Positions 27,143 through 34,682 of a stretch of DNA of 64,000 nt are shown here, piece after piece (positions within the stretch are counted from its first letter, which is position 1; every line of letters starts with the position of its first letter). The notes beneath the pieces were generated by a model that did no database searches, was not told the DNA's origin, and saw nothing but the letters and a program-made list of their open reading frames with translations. The position numbers were made by a program, and so were the translations under genes. This stretch comes from Ensifer sp. LC11 (lineage in GTDB: Bacteria; Pseudomonadota; Alphaproteobacteria; Rhizobiales; Rhizobiaceae): the NCBI RefSeq assembly GCF_001695835.1, contig NZ_MBSO01000023.1:310001-374000 (forward strand), written 5' to 3'.

Positions 27143-27652
27143 CTACGCAGTGCGCTCGGCACGGACAATTTCATCAAGAATGGTCTGTGCAGCGGCCTCT
27201 GCTGTTTCGGTGTTCGAAACCACAAGACCGAGCGTCCCCAGATTTCGCGAAAGCGCGTTAAATGTAGCCAACACGGTGTCGCCCAATCTATCCCTCCCTT
27301 CGCGCGTGGCCTCCCGGTGAATGATTTGGTCAACCGGCGCCCAGAGCGTAAAGACATGAACCGATGCGTTTGAAGGAAGTCCCCGGCGAAAGATTGCGAG
27401 CTTCTCCGCGCCTTCGAAAACATAGTCGAACAGGACGCGTGGGGCGCCCATGTCCAGATAGCTCGTGGTAAGCGCGGCCGCCGCTCTGTAGGTTGAGCCA
27501 GCCCCCAGGTGGTCACGGGCATCAGGCGGCGCGAATTGGCGCAAAACGTCGCCAGAGATGTTGATCGTACCGGCTTGGCGTTGCGCAAGCATACGGCACA
27601 CCGTGGTCTTGCCGACACCCGCAGGCCCATTGACAATAACGACTTGCGCCAT
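27143..27652 (-). CDS. P-loop nucleoside/small-molecule kinase-like ATPase
   Basis: A 169-residue single-domain P-loop protein. Walker A is GPAGVGKTT near the N-terminus (MAQVVIVNGPAGVGKTT), and ISGDVLRQFAPPDARDH follows where small-molecule kinases bind their acceptor. A lid-like basic stretch (HREATREGRDRLGDT) sits later. The fold is that of shikimate/gluconate/AAA_33-type kinases. The ATG at 27652 is preferred over the longer frame from 27715, with GGGAG upstream. It lies between two type A palindromes, about 500 bp from the end of repC. The substrate is unknown. Confidence 0.75.
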   Translation of the reverse strand: MAQVVIVNGPAGVGKTTVCRMLAQRQAGTINISGDVLRQFAPPDARDHLGAGSTYRAAAALTTSYLDMGAPRVLFDYVFEGAEKLAIFRRGLPSNASVHVFTLWAPVDQIIHREATREGRDRLGDTVLATFNALSRNLGTLGLVVSNTETAEAAAQTILDEIVRAERTA

Positions 27653-28156
27653 CGGCTGCTTTCTCCCTCGATGGTTTTCTATGGAGCTTCCAACTTTAAC
27701 AGCATCGCTGTGCAATCCAGCGGCTCCCCTTGAACTTCTGTAGGCAAGGGGAGGGCACTATCCGCCAACGTCGTTGACAGCTGTCAACCAGCCGCAGAGG
27801 CTGCGTTCATCGAGGCTTAAAACCGTCACGAAAAACGCTCTGCTTGAACCGAAATCGGGTATATTCCTGCGTCGACAACGTCAATCTTAGGGATCGCTGA
27901 CGACCGTCGCCGAGGGCATTTTCAGCTCGCGTCCGCGAGACGGAACCAAACAGCCCCCTTCCTTCCGAAAGGGCTAGAAACAGCAATGTTTTCTGAGAGA
28001 TGGCGAGGCTTCAAAAACAACCCGGGGCATGATGATAACGTAAAGATATCAACGAATCCCTTCGCCCATAGTGTCCCTCATTTTCCCCTCGCAAACAAGC
28101 GCGCGACAATCTTCCAAGACCGTGGCCCGCAGCAGCAAAGGGCGTGCGGATCTCGT
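27653..28156. other. gap downstream of repC with type A palindrome copy 4
   Basis: A 500-bp gap between the kinase start and the end of repC. It contains the 16-mer palindrome at 27773-27788 and an AT-rich part at 27830-28070. The sequence around 27950-27973 could form a weak hairpin (AGCCC/GGGCT) on either strand that might end the repABC transcript. No coding sequence is supported. Confidence 0.45.
27773..27788. repeat. 16-mer palindrome, type A copy 4 (candidate parS)
   Basis: A perfect GTTGACAGCTGTCAAC, 368 bp past the end of repC. Of the five type A copies it is the closest to the repABC operon on its downstream side, a position where parS has been mapped in some repABC plasmids. Confidence 0.78.
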
Positions 28157-29443
28157 CTATGAACTCATCGCTGTGCCTCCCGCCTGGGCACGCAGCCGCG
28201 CAGACAGCATCGCCGAGACCGTGAACGACTGGCCTCTTGCCCGCCGTGTCAGATCACGCAGATACCCGCCTGCAGAATGAATGTGTTCCGATCGTTCGAG
28301 AAGGCATGCAAGGACGGTCGCAGTCGTTTCGGGACCAAGGGTGGCGCAAGCGTCGTCGTAGGCATCAGGGCTGATCCCGAGCATGGTTTTGACCACGACC
28401 GCTGCCGATAGCAGGTCACGCCAAGTGTCGATACGGCCGCACGGTCCATAATCACGGATCTGCGGGCAGGCTTTGAGCACGACCGGCAGCGCATTTAGCG
28501 GGTTTTGCGCCGGCGGTGGCAACCGCTGTCGGTTCTGAGTTGGCGGATCCTCCGCAAGCTGGCTTCTCAACAGATGTTTCCGCGACCGTTCTTCATCCTG
28601 AAGCTGACGCGAAAACTCGGCTTCAGCCTTTTCACAAGCGGCTTCAGATTCAGAAAGATTATCGGATTCTGAACTCTGTATGTGCCGCTCATTTTGGCGT
28701 TCATTGCCGACCGTATTTTGTGTTTTTAGAAGTGTTTCCAGGCGATTAGTCAGGTCGTCGCGCAGTGCGGCGAGAATGTCCAACGCTCGAACCACTTCGG
28801 CGATCAGCGGTTTGCGCGAAAGAGCCCGATAGACGGCCTGGCACTGCATCTCCGCCTCATCCGCGTAGACAAAATCCGACTGGCGCAGGAGCTCGACAAG
28901 TTTCGCGACGTCACGGCGGCAAAGGCTCAACCGTTCGCGCATCACCTGCAGATAGCGGCGATCAGCTTCCAAGCGTGCTGCTTCAGCTTCGATTTCGGCC
29001 GCGCGGGCAAGCAGCGGTGCAAGGTCGAAGCCGAACGCTTGTCCGATGGCGCCTTTGCGGTCGCGGCGAGCGTAACGCTTGCCGTTGGGGCTATCGCGCC
29101 GCAGGATGAGACCGGCGTCGATAAGCGCTGTGAGGTGCCGCCGGAGTGTCGTTTCGGCCATGCCGTGCGTTCGCAAGGAAAGCTGCGCATTGGATGGAAA
29201 CACGACGAGACCGTTTGCGACGTCCAGTTCGGTCCTTGGATAAAATGACAGCAGTGCGTTCAACACGGCAAGCGAACGATCGGAAACCCCAAGGCTCGCC
29301 TTGGCGACACAAATCGTTCGAAACAATTTCCATTTGTCGACGCTCCCATCGTCGACGGCCGGAGCGCTGGAAAGTTGGCACGCCAACATCCCAAGCGTCA
29401 TCGACCGCCGCCCGAAGGGCGTCGTGACAATCCCACGATCCAT
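28157..29443 (-). CDS. repC: plasmid replication initiator RepC
   Basis: A 428-residue RepC, the initiator of repABC replicons. The N-terminus is the family hallmark (GIVTTPFGRRSMTLGMLACQ), followed by a winged-helix region (NAQLSLRTHGMAETTLRRHL) and a long helical middle. The C-terminal part has CPQIRDYGPCGRI and the conserved RAAGGYLRDLT-like segment (HSAGGYLRDLTRRA). RepC binds the origin, which in this family lies inside the repC coding region, so this gene probably also contains oriV. AGGTGAA precedes the ATG. The 155-bp leader to repB carries the antisense RNA that limits its expression. Confidence 0.95.
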   Translation of the reverse strand: MDRGIVTTPFGRRSMTLGMLACQLSSAPAVDDGSVDKWKLFRTICVAKASLGVSDRSLAVLNALLSFYPRTELDVANGLVVFPSNAQLSLRTHGMAETTLRRHLTALIDAGLILRRDSPNGKRYARRDRKGAIGQAFGFDLAPLLARAAEIEAEAARLEADRRYLQVMRERLSLCRRDVAKLVELLRQSDFVYADEAEMQCQAVYRALSRKPLIAEVVRALDILAALRDDLTNRLETLLKTQNTVGNERQNERHIQSSESDNLSESEAACEKAEAEFSRQLQDEERSRKHLLRSQLAEDPPTQNRQRLPPPAQNPLNALPVVLKACPQIRDYGPCGRIDTWRDLLSAAVVVKTMLGISPDAYDDACATLGPETTATVLACLLERSEHIHSAGGYLRDLTRRARGQSFTVSAMLSARLRAQAGGTAMSS

Positions 29444-29502
29444 TTTTCTTCACCTTTTCCAAGGCAAAAGAAATCCGTTCGCCGAAACGACGTTGAAAAC
29501 TC

Positions 29503-29531
29503 TTGACACCGATTCGCGGAAATGGGATTCT
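29503..29531 (+). promoter_or_regulatory. promoter of the repABC antisense RNA
   Basis: TTGACA at 29503-29508, a 17-bp spacer and GATTCT at 29526-29531, on the strand opposite repC. This is a strong -35 with a weaker -10, placed just where the repABC counter-transcript starts in studied plasmids. Confidence 0.6.
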
Positions 29532-29537
29532 CTAGTT

Positions 29538-29590
29538 GCTACACGAGAGAAGGGTTTCCGCAGCGCTAGTCGTTCGGAAGCCTTTTTCTT
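29538..29590 (+). ncRNA. repABC counter-transcribed antisense RNA (inc-alpha)
   Basis: A predicted transcript of about 50-55 nt in the repB-repC gap, opposite in sense to repC. It ends in an 8-bp stem (GGTTTCCG at 29553-29560, CGGAAGCC at 29575-29582, 14-nt loop) followed by TTTTTCTTTT. In repABC plasmids this RNA pairs with the repC leader, lowers RepC levels and sets copy number and incompatibility. Position, strand, promoter and terminator all fit; the exact 5' end is inferred. Confidence 0.7.
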
Positions 29591-29592
29591 TT
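29553..29592 (+). terminator. Rho-independent terminator of the antisense RNA
   Basis: An 8-bp GC-rich stem with one U-G pair, a 14-nt loop and a run of T residues from 29583. It serves the short plus-strand RNA in the repB-repC gap. Confidence 0.7.
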
Positions 29593-29598
29593 GCTCTG

Positions 29599-30600
29599 TT
29601 AGTCTCCTGTTTCCTCTTGATATTCGAGGTACAGAGATTTGAGCCTCTGCCTCACGAAATCTGCAAAGCCCGGTGCCGCCTTCGTGCTGAAGGCGAGCGT
29701 CGTTCCGCTGTCTGTTTCACGGATCCGGACCGGGGTTGTCCTGTCGGGCGCTACCCAAGGGATTGCCTTGGCACGGACCCTGGAGGCGCTCAGATACGCG
29801 CACAATGCATCAAAGCGCTGATCGCTCGTCGCCTCCTGGAATTTCTTTCCTTGCATGAAGGTGCTTGCGGCCTCGGGTTTGCCGGTCGGATCGAGCAACT
29901 CGGCAAGCTCGAACCAACGGCGTCGACCGATCGATGGCGCCGGGCCGATGGCTTCGATAATGGTAATCGGTAGCCGGCGAATGACCGTGATCATCTTCGA
30001 AAGAGCGGCCTTGTCGACGCCGAGCGCTGACATGATGATCTCACGCGAAAAACCGCGATCCTCAAGACGGGTGGCAAAGAGCGATCGTTCGATGAAAGAG
30101 AGGTCGGCGCGGGCGTTGTTTTCCTGCCCTTGCGAGACGACCAGCTGCTCATCGTTGAGGTCGCGAACAACGGCGCGGACCTTGCCGCCGATTTCGCGGG
30201 CGGCCGCAAGCCGCCGGTGGCCGTAGGCGACCTGATAACGGCCATCGGCGGTCGGGTGCGGCCGCACCAGGATCGGGACCTGTTGTCCGTGCTCGCGAAT
30301 CTGCGCTGCCAGGCTCAATTGCGCATCCGCCGCAACACCGAGGCGATCGGCGACGAAGGACGCATCGACGAGCGCTGGGTCGAGCTCGACGACAGCAAGG
30401 CCCTCGGCGAGTTGTCGTTCCAGCTCCTGGGCGCGTTCAACCTTCTGCGTAATGTTCGACAGCGATCGGGTGATGCCGCCGACGGTTGTCGGTGAACGAG
30501 TAGCCGCATTCAGCCCTGCAATCGGTCGATCGGTGGCGACGCGCTCGACATCCGCATCGATGGAGTCGTCTGAAATGCCGATCAGGTTCTTGCGGGCCAT
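29599..30600 (-). CDS. repB: plasmid partition protein RepB (ParB-like)
   Basis: A 333-residue ParB-family protein of the RepB type. The N-terminal MARKNLIGISDD opening is typical. The ParB nuclease-like domain carries LAAQIREHGQQVPILVRPHP and YGHRRLAAAREIG, with the box in SQGQENNARADLSFIERSLFA. A helix-turn-helix lies in EIIMSALGVDKAALSKMITV, and a C-terminal RepB-specific region follows. It binds parS and works with RepA to segregate the replicon. It lies 3 bp after repA. The 16-mer palindromes around the operon are its most likely targets. Confidence 0.95.
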   Translation of the reverse strand: MARKNLIGISDDSIDADVERVATDRPIAGLNAATRSPTTVGGITRSLSNITQKVERAQELERQLAEGLAVVELDPALVDASFVADRLGVAADAQLSLAAQIREHGQQVPILVRPHPTADGRYQVAYGHRRLAAAREIGGKVRAVVRDLNDEQLVVSQGQENNARADLSFIERSLFATRLEDRGFSREIIMSALGVDKAALSKMITVIRRLPITIIEAIGPAPSIGRRRWFELAELLDPTGKPEAASTFMQGKKFQEATSDQRFDALCAYLSASRVRAKAIPWVAPDRTTPVRIRETDSGTTLAFSTKAAPGFADFVRQRLKSLYLEYQEETGD

Positions 30601-30603
30601 GGA

Positions 30604-31803
30604 TTACTTCCTCCCCCAGACCTTGCGGACCAGGTCCTCGATCTCGCCATTGACGAGGTTGAGCGAATCCATGGCGCGATCATAGGTGCCGCGGACAAAT
30701 TGGGAGCGCTCGACCTCGTAGAGCGTTTGCTTGGTCACGCCGGCGTCGGAAATGGCGGTCGACTTCACCATGGCATTCTGCAGCATGCGATTGCCGAAAA
30801 TGGCGCGCATAAAGCCAGTCATCTGGCTTTGAGGACCATCATTCGGCTCAAATCGGGTTCCGAGATAGCGCATCCAGTCGTAGCTGGTTCGACCGCCGGC
30901 CTTCTCGACCACGCTCATCAACTCGCTCGTCATCGACAGGAACTGCGACATCGACATCACGTCGAGCATCTGCGGATGCACGGTGATCAAAACCGAGGTT
31001 GCGGCACAAAGGGCCGACATGGTGAGAAAGCCGAGCTGTGGGGGGCAGTCGATAACGACGATGTCGTAGAAGCTTTCGATTTCCGCCAGCACGTCGCCGA
31101 TGCGGGCGAAGAAGAGGGTTTCCGCCGCCCCACCGGTCATCATCGCCTTCGGCGTCTCATGCTCGAACTCCATGAGCTCGAGATTGCCGGGAATGAGATG
31201 CAGATTGGCGGTGTAGGTGGACCGGACAATGTCGGTAATGGCGCGCGGAGCGTCATAGCGGATCGCTCCATAGAGCGTCTCGCCTTCGCCGACATCCAGT
31301 TCCGGCTGATGGCCGAAAAGGGCTGAGAGTGAGGCCTGCGGATCGAGGTCGATCGCGAGCGTTCGGTAGCCGCGAAGCGCCAGATATTGAGCAAGATGGG
31401 CCGATGTCGTTGTCTTTGCCGACCCGCCCTTGAAATTCATGACCGACAGGACCTGCAGCTTTTCGTCGCCACGCCGGTGCGGGATGTACTTGCCGGATTT
31501 TCCGCCTTCGTCGAGAACGCGGCGGATGCGTTCGATATCGTCGATCGCGTACATGCGCCGACCGTTTGACAACGGCGCCGGGCCATGGCCCTCTGAGGCC
31601 ACTTGCCTGAGATAGCCTTCGCCGATTCCGATGAATGCGGCTGCTTCGGCAGGGCTGAAAAGGCGCATTGCCTTTTGCGCTTGTGGGGGGAAGATTTTCT
31701 TTTGATGCTGTTGCAGCTGATGCGCAAGTTCCAAAGCGTCGGCAGCCAGAAGCGTCGGCAGATGCTCCTGTACGTCCTCGCCTTGAATTTTCTGTTGCAA
31801 CAT
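30604..31803 (-). CDS. repA: plasmid partition ATPase RepA (ParA-like)
   Basis: A protein of about 399 residues. The N-terminal helix-turn-helix region (FSPAEAAAFIGIGEGYLRQV) serves autorepression. The deviant Walker A KGGSAKTTTSAHLAQYLALRG, with its signature lysine, is followed by the ParA motifs AIDLDPQASLSALFG and DIVVIDCPPQLGFLT. ATP-driven RepA moves RepB-parS complexes and represses the repABC promoter. The frame opens at 31836; ATG 31803 gives the usual family length, but 31836 cannot be excluded. It is the first gene of the minus-strand operon. Confidence 0.95.
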   Translation of the reverse strand: MLQQKIQGEDVQEHLPTLLAADALELAHQLQQHQKKIFPPQAQKAMRLFSPAEAAAFIGIGEGYLRQVASEGHGPAPLSNGRRMYAIDDIERIRRVLDEGGKSGKYIPHRRGDEKLQVLSVMNFKGGSAKTTTSAHLAQYLALRGYRTLAIDLDPQASLSALFGHQPELDVGEGETLYGAIRYDAPRAITDIVRSTYTANLHLIPGNLELMEFEHETPKAMMTGGAAETLFFARIGDVLAEIESFYDIVVIDCPPQLGFLTMSALCAATSVLITVHPQMLDVMSMSQFLSMTSELMSVVEKAGGRTSYDWMRYLGTRFEPNDGPQSQMTGFMRAIFGNRMLQNAMVKSTAISDAGVTKQTLYEVERSQFVRGTYDRAMDSLNLVNGEIEDLVRKVWGRK

Positions 31804-31859
31804 CGATATCCCCGAAAACTGCGCAAAAATCGTCATATCCGGACAATATGCGCAGATGC

Positions 31860-31889
31860 ACTATGCTCCGATTCGGAGCGGTTTTACAA
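31860..31889 (-). promoter_or_regulatory. likely repA promoter with operator in the spacer
   Basis: On the minus strand, TTGTAA (31889-31884), an 18-bp spacer and CATAGT (31865-31860). The spacer is filled by the inverted repeat GCTCCGA-A-TCGGAGC (31879-31865). Repeats in this place are typical autorepression operators, here presumably for RepA with or without RepB. A second perfect palindrome, CTCTAATTAGAG, lies farther up at 32007-32018. Confidence 0.5.
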
Positions 31890-31942
31890 ATGCATAGCGA
31901 TTTGCGCCGATGTCCCGCGGTGGCGACTGGAGGGGAGCTGAA

Positions 31943-31958
31943 GTTGTCCGCGGACAAC
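31943..31958. repeat. 16-mer palindrome, type B copy 1
   Basis: A perfect GTTGTCCGCGGACAAC (18 bp with the flanking A and T), 140 bp upstream of the repA start. It also fits GTT-N4-GC-N4-AAC but has a different core from the five type A copies. It may be a second parS-like class, or an operator of the neighbouring GntR-type regulator. Confidence 0.7.
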
Positions 31959-32100
31959 TCCAGCAATGGGACACGCCGCGGCGACGATCTCGATACGACC
32001 GGATATCTCTAATTAGAGCATAGAATTTATAGACTATTGACGGCTGGCTTGATTGTGTCACGATTGTGTCGATCAACGACGTGACGCGAGAAGGTTCGTT

Positions 32101-32286
32101 ATGTTCTATCTTGGTGGAATGACCCTCGGTTACCTTGCGCCGCCTCCGCCAAAGGCGACGAAGGCAATACGGCAGCCACGAACGGAGGTCGAACCGACGA
32201 CGGCTGACAACGCCGCGTGCGAAGAATCCGACCGCGATCAGGAATGGGCACGCGCTTTTCTCACGCCCTGGCACCTCCTGTACTGA
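32101..32286 (+). CDS. possible 61-residue protein between repA and the HutC-like gene
   Basis: A short open frame, MFYLGGMTLGYLAPPPPKAT onward, with GAAGG six bases before the ATG. It lies between the type B palindrome at 31943 and the type A palindrome at 32328, in the same direction as the HutC-like gene. There is no domain. The ribosome site is the only support, and an antisense frame also exists. Confidence 0.3.
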   Translation: MFYLGGMTLGYLAPPPPKATKAIRQPRTEVEPTTADNAACEESDRDQEWARAFLTPWHLLY

Positions 32287-32327
32287 TCCGTGCCAGTTTG
32301 CCCGCGTGAGGCGCTGGCGGCGCTGGC

Positions 32328-32343
32328 GTTGACAGCTGTCAAC
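32328..32343. repeat. 16-mer palindrome, type A copy 5 (candidate parS)
   Basis: A perfect GTTGACAGCTGTCAAC, 85 bp upstream of the HutC-like start and about 525 bp upstream of the repA start. It is the only type A copy on the repA side of the operon. Confidence 0.75.
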
Positions 32344-32428
32344 ATCGTCGACGGATGCCGTCGTGGAAAAGCGTGTTTCAGCGAGAGAAGGGCTGTTTCG
32401 CGGCCGCGAATTGATTAAGTTCGCTGTC

Positions 32429-33205
32429 ATGGACACCAAGCAAGACCAAACCGTTTCAGATGAGACACAGGGAGCCGTTGCCGATCAAGGGCAACCCTTG
32501 TCGCTGCACCAGCGCATTCTCGGCGACGTCGAAGGGCGTATCCTTTCAGGGGAATGGCCGCCGGGGCACCGCATCCCCTTCGAGCACGAATTGACCGAGC
32601 AATATGATTGCTCGCGGATGACCGTGAACAAGGCGCTGACGGAACTCGTCAAGCGAGGACTGATCGAGCGTCGACGCAAGTCCGGGAGCTATGTCACGTT
32701 TCCGCAGGTTCAGTCCGCCGTCATGGAGATCCACGACGTCAAGCTCGAGGTTCAATCGTTAGGCCTCGATTACAGCTTCCGGCTGGACGAGCGAAGGGTG
32801 CGCAAGGTCGAGGGGAGGGACGTCGAACGGTTGGATCTTCCCGCGTCGGCAAAGCTGCTGGAGTTAACATGTCGGCATTTTGCCGGCAGCCGTCCTTTCT
32901 GTTTCGAGGAGCGGCTGATCAGCCTTTCGGCCGTGCCGGAAGCAGAGGCGGAACTGTTCGAGACGTCGGCACCCGGTTCGTGGCTGCTCGGCAAGGTGCC
33001 GTGGAGCACGGCCGAACACCGCATTCGCGCCGTCGCGGCCAACAAGTCGGCAGCACAAGCGCTCGATATTTCCACCGGCACCGCCTGCCTGGTGATCGAG
33101 CGGCGCACCTGGAGCGGTCGCGCGCCGGTCACGCATGTGCGCCTGACCTATCCCGGCGATCGTCATGAACTCGTCGCGCAATTCGCACCGAGCCCAATCG
33201 GCTAG
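32429..33205 (+). CDS. GntR-family regulator, HutC (histidine utilisation repressor) type
   Basis: A 258-residue regulator. The N-terminal GntR winged helix lies at about residues 24-92 (LHQRILGDVEGRILSGEWPP, then CSRMTVNKALTELVKRG). A UTRA effector domain follows with CRHFAGSRPFCFEERLI, VPWSTAEHRIRAV and GTACLVIERRTW, closely like HutC. HutC represses histidine breakdown and responds to urocanate. No hut enzyme gene is present in the window, so the ligand is open. It stands beside repA, between two type B palindromes, and has a type A palindrome in its leader. Confidence 0.85.
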   Translation: MDTKQDQTVSDETQGAVADQGQPLSLHQRILGDVEGRILSGEWPPGHRIPFEHELTEQYDCSRMTVNKALTELVKRGLIERRRKSGSYVTFPQVQSAVMEIHDVKLEVQSLGLDYSFRLDERRVRKVEGRDVERLDLPASAKLLELTCRHFAGSRPFCFEERLISLSAVPEAEAELFETSAPGSWLLGKVPWSTAEHRIRAVAANKSAAQALDISTGTACLVIERRTWSGRAPVTHVRLTYPGDRHELVAQFAPSPIG

Positions 33206-33228
33206 CCAACTGCGCCTGATGCGCGGTA

Positions 33229-33244
33229 GTTGTCCGCGGACAAC
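33229..33244. repeat. 16-mer palindrome, type B copy 2
   Basis: A perfect GTTGTCCGCGGACAAC (18 bp with flanks), identical to the copy at 31943. It lies 23 bp after the stop of the HutC-like gene, in the short gap to the convergent cyclase gene. Confidence 0.7.
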
Positions 33245-33284
33245 TACCTGCTTTTCAAGATCGTGACCGGGCTGGCGGACGGTC

Positions 33285-34526
33285 TTATCCCGCGACCACC
33301 CGCAAGGTCGGCGCCGGGCCGTCGCCGGAAAAGGCGTAGACGTCGATGGGCTCGCCAATCCCTCTTACCGGATAGGGGCCGAGATGCTCCATGCTCGACG
33401 CGCAGCCGGCCAATTCCACGAAGGCCCGCGACAAGAGCACCGGACGTTTGGTTTCCTTGGTCAGGCTCTCGAGCCGGGAGGCGATGTTGACGGCGGGACC
33501 GATGACGGTGAAATCCAGCCGGCGGCGCGAGCCGATGTTGCCGTACATCACGTCACCGACATGGACGCCTATCCCATAACCGAGCGGCTCCCTGCCCTTG
33601 GCGAGGTTGTCCTTGTTGAGGAGGGCGATGGCCGCCTCGGCTTCGCGGATCGCCTGCAGCAGGTTTTCCGCCGCTTCCGGCTTGCTGAGCGGAAAGATTG
33701 CCAGCAGCCCGTCGCCCATGAATTTGAGGATCTCACCGCCATGGCGTTCGATCGGTTCCGACATCGCGTCGAAATAGGCGTTGAGCAGATCGATCACGTC
33801 GTCGCGTGGCCAGAGGTCGGACAGTTTGGTGAAATTTCTGAGGTCGCAGATCAGGATCGCAGCACTGACCGTGACGCCACTGCCGCGTGTCGTGGCGCCA
33901 GCGAGGATCTGTTCACTCGCATGTGGCCCGACATAGGTCTCAAGCAGCGTTCGCACGAAACGATTCTTGAGCCGGATTTCGCTGACCAGTGCCAGAGCGG
34001 GCAGGAGATCCTGAAGAAAGGCGATATGCTCATCCTCGAAGCCACCTTTGCGATCGGTGGTGAAGGTCACCACATGGCGTTTGCCGAGCGTGTGCTCGAG
34101 CGGCCAGGCGATATATTCGGTCAGTCCTTCGGCCTGCAAGTCGACATAGAGCGAGTTCTGCGCGTCCTCTTCTGTCAGAACCTCCAGGTTGGTGCGAACT
34201 TCCGTCGCGCCCTCGTGGATCAGATAAAGCGGGCTCTTGAGGTAGACTGCGGTGTTCCGCGTACCATAGTCGTAAAGGTCAATCTCGGCTTCCGTAAGAC
34301 CTCTGCGCCATAAGATGCGGGCTCCGAGCCATTGCGGATGGTTGATCCGGAAATGCAGCGTTGCGCGCGCAACCGGCACTCCGGCCGCCACAAGCCGCTC
34401 GCACATCTCGACAAGGATGTTGTCGATGAAGCGCTGGTTGCGCGTTTCGATGATCAGCCAGTCGAGCACGCTCCTGCGCCGGACCGGCCAGCTGCCTTCC
34501 TCAAGTGAAGGTGAGGGGTTCTGCAT
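33285..34526 (-). CDS. class III adenylate/guanylate cyclase
   Basis: A 413-residue soluble cyclase, paralogous to the one at 14394. An N-terminal region of about 200 residues ending LLPALALVSEIRLKNRFVR precedes the catalytic domain. The metal-binding aspartates lie in AILICDLRNFTKLSD and LKFMGDGLLAIF, followed by GVHVGDVMYGNIGSRRRLDF. GGAGAA lies before the ATG at 34526; the frame up to 34595 is not needed. The product is probably cAMP, but this is not proven by reading. Confidence 0.87.
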   Translation of the reverse strand: MQNPSPSLEEGSWPVRRRSVLDWLIIETRNQRFIDNILVEMCERLVAAGVPVARATLHFRINHPQWLGARILWRRGLTEAEIDLYDYGTRNTAVYLKSPLYLIHEGATEVRTNLEVLTEEDAQNSLYVDLQAEGLTEYIAWPLEHTLGKRHVVTFTTDRKGGFEDEHIAFLQDLLPALALVSEIRLKNRFVRTLLETYVGPHASEQILAGATTRGSGVTVSAAILICDLRNFTKLSDLWPRDDVIDLLNAYFDAMSEPIERHGGEILKFMGDGLLAIFPLSKPEAAENLLQAIREAEAAIALLNKDNLAKGREPLGYGIGVHVGDVMYGNIGSRRRLDFTVIGPAVNIASRLESLTKETKRPVLLSRAFVELAGCASSMEHLGPYPVRGIGEPIDVYAFSGDGPAPTLRVVAG

Positions 34527-34682
34527 TGCTGTTCTCCATGACGGTCGAACGGGTGAACTGTGCGTGAACCGAACGGTCACGATGTCTCGCAGCAAATGTG
34601 GAGCAACGGTAGCGCCTTGATAAGGGGGTACCTGAAAAGCTTTTGATAAAGTTGGGGAACGGTCTGTTGGTCCCGTGTTCTG

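Noticed and set aside
21795-32343. Reading the type A palindromes simply as Fnr/FixK boxes
   Set aside because: The central four bases are invariant in all five copies and symmetry extends over 16 bp, which a TTGAC-N4-GTCAA box would not need. I kept it as an alternative for the copy at 24486 only.
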